DNA of 64,000 nt from Cliona cf. orientalis. Taxonomy: Eukaryota > Porifera > Demospongiae > Clionaida > Clionaidae. The DNA is taken from contig OZ005698.1 in assembly GCA_963930775.1 (NCBI GenBank), forward strand, positions 6,454,501 to 6,518,500, read 5' to 3'. The notes under the pieces were generated by a model. That model had not been told where the DNA came from and searched no databases. It was given only the letters and a program-made list of their open reading frames with translations. This document shows positions 10,466 to 22,700 of the stretch, one piece after another; the first letter of the stretch is position 1; each line of letters starts with the position of its first letter. A program made the position numbers and the translations under genes.

Positions 10466-11924
10466 CCATGCATGTGTATGTGTGGGTCCATAAGGCAACT
10501 ATAAAATAATATTATGTTTATAAACATTCAGGATTTACACACACATTATGCTTTTTAGAGTTCCTATTATGCTATATGCTCCTTGGACCAATTCCCAACA
10601 CCAAGCCAATTATTTTCATTGTTTTGTACTTAATTTTTAATACTAATCTGCAATAACTTCATTTGGAAACTTGTATATCTTATGATAGCTTCATTTCATA
10701 GAAATGCACTCAGTCAACTACCTGTCTACCTTATCCTATTATGCCTGCATTATGGCGGCATAAAAAACCACTTGCCCAAAGCAATACCAGCATGCATATT
10801 GTGCTTGTAAATTTTCTGTGACTATCGGCTGCATGTATACTTAGTCTAGTTTCCTTTGACTTCAGAAACATCTCTGATTTGTTGATCACATTGTTGATTA
10901 ATTTTCATGATAGAAGGATAACCATAATTATGACAAATTTTCTGACAAAGTTAGCTACTTAAAAACGTAGATACTGGAATCCATTTGCTAGCAAGTTTTG
11001 CACCAAACATTTATTATAATAATACATTGTATACATTGTTATAGATAATCTTATTGCTATTAGTCTATTCTTTGCCTTTGTTGGGCAGAGCAATACATGC
11101 ATTGCATGACTGGGACCATGGAGATAATGATCAAAATAAAATGAAGAGGTAAGCCAGATGCAGAGAGCAGATGGCTAAGGCAGATCCGATATATAGATAC
11201 TAGCGATAGTCTTGTATTTTTTAGAATAAAATACATGATGTAGCAGATGATCATGACATGAAAGTAACATGAATGCAACATCATTATTAAGTTGTTGTTG
11301 TAGAGAATGTTGTTGTTATTGTTTAGAATACTGTCAGTGAGTATTTAATGATATTGAAAACATTCGATTTTGGTTGGGATAAACACACTTGTACTATGGT
11401 TAGGCTAAAGATCAAAGGCACCGCCTGTAGTCTATACAGCTAGTAGTATAGTTTAGACAGTAGTAACCACTAGCCACGGTATAACTGCCCGGCTGTGGTA
11501 TAACTGGGAAGTTGTGACAGCCAGGCAGTTATACCATGGGTAGGTACAAGGTGTTGGTGGCCATATATAGTACAAGCCACTAACCCTTAGACTATGTCCT
11601 ATACGTGGTTTATTCGCCTCGTGGTTTAACTGTCTGCCTCTCAGGTCCTATTCTAACCACTACAGGCCATAGTCTAACTATAACTTCGACCTATACACAC
11701 ACCTAATATGGCTCAAGTCTGTCGCACAGCAGCTTAACAAGCCTATTAACAAATGTACATGCAAAATAAAATGCATACATGGGTATCATCATCATCATTA
11801 TAACTAGTATACAATAATGTGCACCACTGTAAATGAACTGATAACAGTCCATGTGTGCTCTATTGATTTAATGAACACGGAGATTGTAATTAAAACAGGA
11901 AGTAGTGGCTATACATACCACTTA

Positions 11925-11949
11925 GGAAAGATAAAACCTGGCAGTAGTA
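11925..11949 (+). promoter_or_regulatory. Conserved putative core promoter of copy 2
   Basis: The string gataaaacctggcagtag lies about 90 bases upstream of the start codon. It is conserved at nearly the same distance upstream of copies 3, 4 and 5. The gataaaa part resembles a TATA box. The transcription start is not known. Confidence 0.45.
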
Positions 11950-12018
11950 TAGTTGAGTATCTATATATAGCTGCAGCTGCATCAGACTGAGTTACTATAG
12001 ACTCAATAGACTGAGAAG

Positions 12019-13737
12019 ATGTCACTGCAGCAGCTATTTCTCTTCTTATTGCTGGTTCAGTCTGTCTTCTGCCTCATCACACAGAATGATAGTGAAAGAT
12101 GCAGTGAAGAGCAGTTGGAACACTTCTTAAAGCAGCAGTATCTGAGTAGCAGTGATAGTGGAGGTGGATACCGCTTGATTGTTAAAGAGAATCTGAAGCT
12201 TCATTCAGCTGCAACAAAGGATAATTACTTCAATGATAAAGATCAAGTGGTGCAATATCAAGGTATATAATATCATAAGTGTAATTGCAAAGTTGTGAAA
12301 TAGTCATATAATAGCAAGTATGCTCATTCTTCAGTTATTACACCAATGCTGCAATGGCAGAATAATTTTATTATTCTCATTTTTCCATTGTTGCATGCAT
12401 GGTGTAATAAGAACGAGCGTACTTCCTACGACTACCAAACCAATGCAAGCTAGAAGCCCAACATATACCGTACTTATTGTTTGCATGGAATAAATTTCAA
12501 TCTGCATGTAGCTATACATACATCTATTATTAATTACGTATGCATGCTGGCTATGTCCTGTAGTTGAGCTTGTTAGGGACATTGGAGTGAAACCGATCAC
12601 AACTGCATTCATTCAAATTGATGTTGGGGGCTGTCAACTACGGTGGCCGAGAAGGACACTGCCGCGGCGGCCCAAGCCGCGTTGGGGCCGCCCGAAAGCC
12701 GCCGTTGGCCGCCAAAGGGCCGCCCATCGGCTGCGGCTGGCCGCCGCGGCTCAGCCGCGCCCGCCAAAACTTTAAAATCGATATTCAGTTCACGAATGGT
12801 TAACTGGACAACGTTAGGTGAGGTCTAGATCATTGCGTTTACTCGGAAATTCAGCCCTCCGCGTGTTTGTCAGAAAAATAAACGCTGCGGTGGGGGTAAT
12901 CGAGAGGGAAAGGTTTATGTGACGTCTACCGCCCTTTCTTTATCAGTGGTGATCGTTCTCGTGCCTAAAGCGTGCGCTTAAACGCTGCGGTGGGCGTGGT
13001 CTGGTAAGTTAGTTCCGCGTGCGCATGGGCAGAAAGCACGCGGTTGATAGCAAGCATTTTAGCCCCTGTACCCAGTATCGATCGAATCCAAACGAGGCCG
13101 AGTCCGTTTCTTTGTTGTACTTGATCGCCGTTCTGTGCCCAGATGCCTATGCATATCGTGCGGACGATGACAAAGACAGACCGACAAACTGACCGCTTGC
13201 GCATGCGTGCGGGATAATAGTCTAGTTAACCAGTCGTAAGCTAGAGAATCAATTTTCAAACAGATTGGCGGGCGCGGCTGAGCCGCGGCGGCCAGCCGCA
13301 GCCGATGGGCGGCCCTTTGGCGGCCAACGGCGGCTCTCGGGCGGCCCACGGCGGCTTTGGCCGCCGCGGCAGTGTCCTTCTCGGCCACCGTAGTCAACAA
13401 CCAGTGGGGTGGTTTGACCAACTGGACCCTCAATGGAATGTCATACTATGTATGCTCGACAAGGTATATTATAATAATAATATAATTATTATTTTATTAA
13501 TAGCTTGATCATTGCACTCTGATGCTTTATAATCAATATTATTAGCAAGTTTTTCTTCGAGTGGTTACCTATCCTCAGCAAAGGATCACAGTAACATGGA
13601 CAACCTCACTGAATTGTGATACTACATTCAGGTAGCCATCATACTGCTTTCACCACTGTATGATGCACTGATTCTATAATTATTTTGCAGATATGGAGTG
13701 GATAATGACTCATGCAATGCTGGCAGAATAAAGCGAT
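12019..13737 (+). other. N-terminal region of copy 2 (signal peptide plus unrecognised domain)
   Basis: Exons 1-4. After the signal peptide comes [17 protein letters not shown], then exon 2 with [20 protein letters not shown], then VTWTTSLNC and a short Cys-containing exon. The pattern (scattered Cys, WFDQLDPQW) is conserved in copies 2-5. I cannot assign it to a known domain. It spans about residues 19-172. Confidence 0.6.
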
Positions 13738-16700
13738 GTATTATAATAATTTATACTTATGCATGATTAATTTTTGCAATAAATTATGTTTTGTATGCAG
13801 CTCCCTTATCTAGTCAGTATGAACCAGCTGAAACTCCTTACCTATTTCTTGCTAACTACCGCTACATTCATCAAATCAGTCTTGATGGAAGTAGACTAAG
13901 GACTGTCATCAGTGAGCCAGGTCCAAACATCTTCACACTGGATTACCATAGCAGGTATATCATCATAGGCTCCAACTTTTCCTGGCTGAACAGCTCCACT
14001 ACCACAAGCAGCTTGTTCATTAATTTTTACTACCAAGAGGTTGATTCAGAAATTGGTAGTGAAAAATTGTTTGCATACTTTTTTCCATTTAATTTATGGC
14101 AGAATGAAACAACTATTCTGGGTTGCTTATAATGAAATACTTATACAGTCAAGCATTGATGGCTCTCAACAAATCACACATCAGTTGGACCAACAAACAT
14201 GCTTAGGTAAAATTAATATTGAATACCAGAGACTGCACATGCAAAATGTATGATGTTGTCCATGCACCATTCACATAATTAAATTATCATTATAGCCTCA
14301 ATAAGATTTTTGCAATTGCCAGTGTGGGTAGCTACAAGGAATTTAATCATGCATGCTTAACGTCCCAATGTAGGTAGAATAGCAGTTGATTGGATCAGTG
14401 ATAAGATATACTTTCATGATCTATGTTATCCTCATATTGGAGTTTTGGATCTTGCAAGCAACAACCAAACAATGCTTGCTAGTGATACTAATATGTATCT
14501 TCGTACTGACTATACATACATCGTTGTGAATCCAACAACAAGGTACTTAAGAGATTCTGATAGATATTTAAGGCTATATATCTTATATTTTTGCTATTAT
14601 AATTTATCTAATTTGTTTTAAAGTTCCAAGATATTATTATTATGCTTTCCTAATATTCTGTCATACTCGGGCTAGCAAATTGCTTATTATTCTCATTATA
14701 TGCCAGCACACAAATCAAGTAACAATTCTAAGTCAAGCTTCATATCATTATTAGATTGCTCTACTGGAATAGTGGTAGAGGAATTGAGAGAATGTCAATG
14801 GATGGAAGGAATAGGACAACAATCATTGATGTGGATACCTATGATGCTATACTCTCCCTCACCCTGGACTACCAGGCCCAAGTGCTCTACTGGGTTTATG
14901 GTAATGATAGCAATGGCAGCCTAATCATTAAATGCTCAAACATTGATGGAACAAATCAACAAACAATTTTACAACTCCAAAATGTATATTATGATTATTA
15001 TATTTATCACCCTTTTCATCATTATTCACTGGGATTATCAATAACTGTGTACAATGAAACACTCTTTCTGTCTTTATCATCGATGAGTGAACTATACAAG
15101 ATAAGAACTAATGGTGATACACTACTATTGATCAATAATTCAGCATATCAAGTTTTCTGTACATTTCGGACTTTGCAGCTCAAAGCAATAAACCAGCCAT
15201 CAGGTTAGTTCCAGAGTGAACAATTATATTTGAACCGTAATACTAGCTATATGCAGCTCCAAATCCTTGTGGTATCACAAATGGAGGATGCAGTCACTTG
15301 TGCCTGTTGAGTGCTGTGGATCCAAGAGGCTACTCATGTGACTGTCCTCAAGGAATGATACTTGGAGACAATAATTCCAACTGCATCATCCAAGATGGAA
15401 TAGCCACAAGACCTCCAGGATCACGACTTGGTAGCTCCATGGTCGATGCATGCATGCAAGAAATGTTAATTAATTATTTTCAGGTTCCTGTTTGGCGAGT
15501 GGATACAGCAGCTGTTGTATGAGTGGCAGCTGTCAGAGCGGCTCTATAGTCTACTGCTACTGTGATGCTAACTGTTATTTGTTTAAAGATTGCTGCAGTG
15601 ACGTTCCAAGTGACTGTGAAGAGCAAGGTATTATTAGCTAACTCTATCTATTAGGTTTTGCTATCATAATAAATTATTATTATACTTAGAGTTCACCGAA
15701 TACATTATTATTACAAACAAAAACTATATTCACCGAATTGATATCAATGAGAGCATATCTGCATACCGGCTTCAAACACCAGTATCAGGACTGAAGAACA
15801 CCACAAGCTTAGATTATCATTATAGGTGAAACTGAACTTGAAAGTGGTACTAGCTATTAGCTATAATTAATAATATAAACTACTGCAACAGAAATAACCA
15901 TTTGTTCTGGACTGATGCTCTCAACGGCAGTGTGTTTATTTGGCGATCAAACCTGGAACTTCAAGATGAATCTGCTCCCCTACCTCTTATTGATACTGGA
16001 GCAAGTCCTACTCAGTATGGTAAGCTAATATAGATTGAGTAATCAAGGATTGTTAATTTGCTTATAATATCAGTTGACATAGCAGTTGATTGGATAAGTG
16101 ATAAGATTTATTGGACAAATAGTAATCGAATCATGGTCTATGATCTTCAAAGAGGATATCAAACTACACTAATTTATTCATTCAGTCTACTTCATCAAGT
16201 AAAAGTCGATCCCAATGCAAGGTATGTATAGTAGTAATTAAATTCCCTAGATTTAATTGGGAGCTTAAATCTGGAAGCTAGAGCAAATTAAACCCATCAT
16301 TTACACAAAGCTGATAATTTAAGGACAAAATTTGAAGGGCTCAGAAGCTAACCCACAAATGTTGACTTAGCCCCCCGAATCTTGAAAACGTGTTTAAAAT
16401 ATGTTTCATGAGCTATAGAAAATTCAATTTTTTGAAAATTTTGGCAACTTGGTAGAGTACAATGTATGGGTTTTGGTCCATTTTTGAGCTTTTTAGACAA
16501 TTCCCCACATTTAGTTCGGGGGTAGCCCACTTTGCTTCTGAGCCCTTCATTAATTTAATATGTTATGTTGTTAGCTAACCCTCAAAAACTATTATAATAC
16601 ATTAACCCAATATTATGGTCATGTAATGTACTATTATTGTAGTAGTACCTTGTACCTTAGGAATCACATGCATAACAACGAATAAGTGTGCATGCATGGT

Positions 16701-19700
16701 CTTTACACAGGACCATTTATTGGAGTGACATAGGTTCAAACCCACTAAAGATCAGGAAGGCATCAATGGATGGTAGTCATATTGGAACTGCAGTACTATT
16801 AAACGTTAATGTCATCAACACTTTTGTATTCACATTGGACTACTCCCAGCAAATGCTCTACTGGATGAACAGCAGTAATAACTGCCATCACACTAATTAT
16901 TTAGAGAGCTCAAGGGTCGATGGTTCTGGGAGAAGTATTGCCTATGATTCATCCAGAAATTTTCGTGGTTGCTACCATGGTTACTATCGCGGAACTCAAG
17001 CCATTGACTTCTTTGGAGGAGCTATCTATTCATATTCAGGACGAGTAGTCAAAACAGAAGTGAACCATGCACTCAATAATATTATCACCTATGGAGGTAG
17101 TTACGTGTGCCAATCGTTGTACTCAGGAATGAAAGTGATTAGTTCTGAACGTCAGCAGCCAGGTATCCCTATTACTACAAGCATGCATAGCAGCCCGTAT
17201 TATTCTAGCAAAATATGTAAATTCTTAGGTGTAAACCCTTGTGCTATCAACAATGGTGGCTGCGCTCACCTTTGTCTGCTTAGTAACACTGATCAAAGGA
17301 ACTACACATGTGCCTGTCACACTGGGACACAACTTGATCAAAATGGGCATGACTGCATTGGTAAGACAGCATAATGATTGCTCGCAAGACGTAGGCATAG
17401 TGTGCATCCATGTTAACATTGTATAATAATAATATATAGGAGGCAGGGTAATAGTCACTGAGTCTCCAGCAATTCAAGGTATATTATTATAATAACTGTG
17501 GTTTCTATGTATGGTGTACGCATGGGTATTGTAATGGACCAGGTGTAACGGTGCGAAGGTACAATCCATGCACTTTAGAAACCAATATAGTTACTGTACT
17601 ATATAGCTGATTTGTCCCAATGCCACAAATCATGCAGATATTAGAGAGTATTTTCTCAAATTTACCTTAAAGCGTGCCATGGCTTTATCATGATACAATA
17701 ATATTATATCCACCCATGCATGAAGTGGTGCAGATCAATTACTTGCAGGTTCCTGCTCTGTTGCTGGTTTCAGCAGCTGCTGTGTGTCTGGAAATTGCAA
17801 AGGAGAACCACCAAACTGCTACTGTGATTACCTGTGCCATGTCTTTAAAGATTGCTGTCCAGATGCAATCACACTGTGTCAGATAAACAAAACATCAGGT
17901 AATTAAAGAACACTGAGACTGAATCAGCTGGCATGGTATATATAGCCACATGAGTCAATCACATTATCGGTATAGTAATTATTGTTATGTATAATATTCA
18001 AGCAAGTTAACTTTTGTAGGCCAGAAATTAGCTAGCTATTGCCTCCAATGGCCTATATATAAGCTATAAATTTATGCATTGATGATTGAAAGCGTTATGG
18101 ATACAGGGCCTGCGGCATTCTATTTCAACACCAGACCTCGTAACATCACTACAAGTCCATCCAATAGAGTTGAATTTCAATGCTCTATTCATTCAACATT
18201 CACACCAAATTTTAAGTGGAATTTCACTAGAAAAGTATCCAGAGAAGCAGATATAACAGCAGAAAGTGGAACATTGTCAGTAATCTATTCCATTGCACAT
18301 GGACGTAGAAGTCAAGTACTAATCATTCCAAGTGTTCAGTGGCGGCATGATGGAGTCTACACATGTATTGCATCATCTGAGAACAGCCAGATTAAAGCAG
18401 AGGCCAATTTAGATGTGCTCAGTAAGCATTATGAATGATGCACAATCATTATTATGCATGTTTCTAATTATATATACAGTTTCCCTAACTAATTTATCAA
18501 TCAGAGGGGATAAGGATAATCCCAGGGAACTAGAGACTGTGGTTATCATGTGTGATGTCATTGCTAACCCTCCTGCCAATATCATCTGGTTTAAGAGAAC
18601 CAGTGAGAGAGTGAGAGCACTCACTAGCAATCCAAAGACCTCCATCACTCATCAGCTCATCAACTCACCAACTGGACCACTTTCAAGCAGCACCCTGACT
18701 GTAAGAAATCTAGAGGAAAGTGATAGTGGATACTACATTTGTGAGGCAAGAAATAATTATTCATCTTCCGAATCTGTTAATTTCAATTTTACTGTGATGA
18801 GTAAGTCTAAAAAATATCATTATAGTAATGCTATAGTATGATTCTAAATGCAGCTCAAAATGAATGTGTAATTGATAGCTTAGGACACTCTCCGTGTCAA
18901 AATCATGGTATGTGTATTGATCACATTAATAACTACACCTGCCATTGCAATGGTCGCTATACTGGTGTTAACTGCAGTGAAGAAGGTACTTAACTTATAC
19001 ATACATTATTAGCTAGCTATGAGCAATATCAAAATTTGTTTGCTTACTCCAGTTCCTTCAGATGAGGTGCAACCGCCCATGATCAGCCAGCCCCCAGACA
19101 ACACTGTGACTAGGCTAGGAGATCCAATACATCTCAACTGCACTGCCGAGGGTCACCCAGCCCCCACCTATGAGTGGTACAAGGATGGGGTGCTGATTCC
19201 AGACGAAATAGAGTCAGTCTTGTACATCCCTGAGCCTTCCCCAGAGGACAGAGGAAACTACACCTGTAAGGCCATCAACAGTGAAGGGGAGACAGATCAA
19301 TCAAAACCGGCAAAGCTAGATATTACAGGTATTTTTTCAGTCCTTCAAGTTTGGTGGTAAACAAGAGCCTGGAGGCTAAATTCAAACAGTCTCTCATGAC
19401 CATCAACTTTATACCCCTTCTGAAAAAAGAATGCAACAATATCATAATAATTATTGTGATATGCAGATGTAGTTCAATATCAGATGAAATTAAATGTTTC
19501 TGGAATTGAATTAGATCAGGTACAGCTAACTTCATAATCTACAAAATTTAATGCTAAAGCTTATCATTCTTTAGATAATGGAGTCCATCACAATCACTGA
19601 CTTTCCTAACTCTTCTGCATCCATCTTTGAAGTGAGCTTATTTTCTGAGAATATGTCCAGGTTGGTGGTCAAGAGATTATTTGCATAACTACTGTAGACC

Positions 19701-22700
19701 TTATTTTTTTATTTCAGTGAAGAAGCAGTTATCTTGATTACCATTCGTCGACATGATATCAACTTTGAGGTATCAGTGGTACACAGGCAGCTTAGGACAG
19801 CTCTTCTACGGATACTGCAAAACCAAGACATAACCATTTCAAGATTTGGTAAAACTTAATTAAAGTGCTTAGCAATACTGGAAATATAAGATTTCATAAA
19901 TGTTTGTAGACGGCTGCAACTTCACGACAACACCGTTTGATATTGACTTTAACTTTACCATTGAGATTGAATGGCCAGAGACCAACTTGGGAGACACAGC
20001 CAGTGTGCCTTGTCCATGTGCTGAGTTTGCAGGTTCACTGGCAGGGAGGGCGTATCGCTATTGCAGTGGCACATTCTCACAAGGAGCAGACTGGGAGGCA
20101 GTTGATGACAGCCGCTGTGAAGCCCGGCAGTCAATGACAACCAGACGTTTGTGTGCGGCTGCTCTGTTGCTTGACGAGGTACTTCTCAGTTAAACACTCT
20201 TAGATTTCTAGTTTAGATGAGAACTAGCTATAATTGTCGAGATGTTAATGATTATAGAATCCAGGGAGAGCAAGTGAAGTGGCGGTGGAAGAGACGTCCA
20301 CTCCAGAGGCTTTAACTCCTGCTCAAATTTCAGTTAGCATCACTATAGTGACGAATCTCACAAATGAAGTTCTAAACAACAGTGAGGTATGATGGCACTG
20401 TGTTTTTGCAATTGACTGTTACCATTATTATGTAGCTGATATAATATTTCTTATAAAGATTAGGCAAAACTATCTTCAAGCCATTGACAACATCCAGCAG
20501 GCACCTGCAGAGGTAGTTCTTGAAAGCCAAACTCAAACAAGCTCTTCATTAAGGTACGTGCACATATTAACCAGATACTCCTACAAAAAGAACTGTGGAG
20601 GTCTGGCTTATGAGATTTATATGATACTATACTATTTGTGTTGATTAATTTTTAGTAGGTATTCAGCTAGCTAGCACTTGCATTCATATGATCATTATTA
20701 ATTTGTATTAGGCTATTGGAGAGCCTTCAAAATTTCTTAGACGGAGTAGAAATTGAGCAAGACGAGAACAGTACAAGCAATGCAAGTCAAACAGTATTTG
20801 CCTTTGAAACATTTGCATTACAAGTACAACAGCTTGATCCAGAAGAGTACAAAGGTCAGATATTCAGTGTTAACCTGGGATCACTGGACGAGGCAAGGAA
20901 TGACAATCAGACAATAGAACAAGAAAATCTTGTGACTAGCCAACTGGATTTAGCAACAAACTTGAATCACGGAACAGCTAATGATCTGATAAAAAGAAAT
21001 GTTAATGATAATGCTGGATTTCGAAATGCTATAGCTGATACTACAGCGTCATTGCAGTTGCCAGAAGATCTTTTAGACTCCTGCAATGAATCAGATGTGA
21101 ACTCCAACTTGGACTCCAAAACCTCTCAAAGGTTGAGCTACTCCGTGTTTAAATCAGACGTTTTATTTCAAAATGTCAACCAGCGCCAATTAAATTTAAG
21201 TATTGGATCCATCATTGTAGCTGCACGGCTGAAATGTGCTGATAATGTAACCCTGAATATATCGGTGAAAAGCACCTTTCAAATTGACAGAAGGGTAAGA
21301 ATAATATTCTAATAGGTCTTTAGCTAATATTAACTATCATTTTTTAGATGGAAGAACGCTCCATAGGCAGTGCATGTGCTATGTGGGATAAAGGTACACA
21401 CCATTATTAGGTTGTAGCTATAGCTACCTCTTTTATACATGTCACTGTGGGTCATGTTATTGCTAGCTAGCTAGTATATTGTTACTCCCTTCAGGAGACT
21501 TGGGGGATAGGTTTGGAGCATGGTCAACTGATGGATGCAGGGAGGTGATGAGAGAGGGGAACAGGAGAGTATGTGAGTGCTCTCAGCTGGCACACTTTGG
21601 AATCCTATTCGTAAATCTTACCAAACTTGGCAGAGTGTGTGCTAGTATAATCCTTAATTATTAGCTATTATCCTTTAGGATTTAAATCCAAAGGCACCGA
21701 TTTCTGCTGAGGCTGCTTTGGTTCTCTCCATCATCACTTACATTGGCTTGATCATCTCTCTACTATGCCTGATGGTGTTTCTCATCTCCTACATTTCAGC
21801 AAAGTAATTTTAGCTTAACTAACTTCATTTACTGATTCATCTACGTTACAGGAAGCTTCGTACTAGCATTCATGGTCAAATTCTCATCAACCTGAGTCTA
21901 TCACTGATTGGTGTCTACCTGTTCTTTCTCATTGGAGGTCTTGTGACTTCTGTCCCCGCCCTGTGTGGCATCAGCTCAGCCCTGCTACACTATTTCCTCT
22001 TGGTATACTTTGGTTGGACAGCTGTGGAGGCAGTGTGGCTCTATCTCAAGCTGGTCAAGATCTTTGGAATACAGTCACTCACGTCAAAGTTCACTCTCAA
22101 AGCTGGTGTACCAACATGGGGTGACCTATAAGAGTAGCTAGCAATTATTAAAATTAATGTCACCCTATAATGTTTTTTTCACTTTTGTTTCAGTGGCGCC
22201 AATAGTTGTGATTATTTTGTGTGCTGGAGCTGCTTCCAAGTATTACATTAACCCTTTCTAGTGAGTGTGAACATGAAATTATACTTTATATGAATACTCT
22301 ATCCCTCCCTCTCTATCCCCTATAGCTGCCGAGCAACTGAGTGGCCATTTTGGATCGGCATGATCGTGCCATTTATCCTTGTCACCATCTTCAATTGGAT
22401 CATGTTTGTTCTCATCATGGCCTCCATCTGCAGTCACACCAAGGGACCCGTCACAGACAAGAAAGAAGGCTCCAAGATAAAAATAATGAAGACTAACTTC
22501 ACCATAGCTGCTACTCTTGCTGCCGTATTTGGCCTTGGATGGGCCCTTGGACTCGTAGCAACCAGCCTTCCCGTGAAGGAACTCACACTCACCTTTCAAA
22601 TTCTCTTCTCGATCTTCGTCGGTGCTCAGGGACTGCTTCTGTTCTTGCTACATGGACTACGCAACCAAGACATTCGTACAATTGGTCGTAAATCACACCT

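Larger units (their letters stand above)
6914..12018. other. Intergenic region between copies 1 and 2
   Basis: This 5.1-kb spacer is homologous to 40166-44054 apart from insertions. It contains copy 1's 3' flank, a hairpin element (7229-7328), one arm of a long inverted repeat (7800-8160) and an antisense fragment of the receptor's terminal exon (about 8235-8715). It also holds an inserted block absent from the paralogous spacer (about 9092-10032), the second inverted-repeat arm (10133-10465), a conserved block near 11100-11290 and the presumed promoter of copy 2. I see no intact protein gene, tRNA or rRNA. Confidence 0.6.

Noticed and set aside
12643..12828. Overlapping Ala/Arg/Pro-rich open frames in the GC-rich block
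   Set aside because: They are translations of a transposon's inverted-repeat arms, open in several frames because of composition.
16348..16530. 60-codon minus-strand frame in intron 13 of copy 2
   Set aside because: It lies wholly within a short terminal-inverted-repeat element and has no recognisable product.
22360..22599. Minus-strand frames across the last receptor exons (also at 6148, 39500, 54012)
   Set aside because: They lie opposite well-supported coding exons and recur only because the exon is duplicated.
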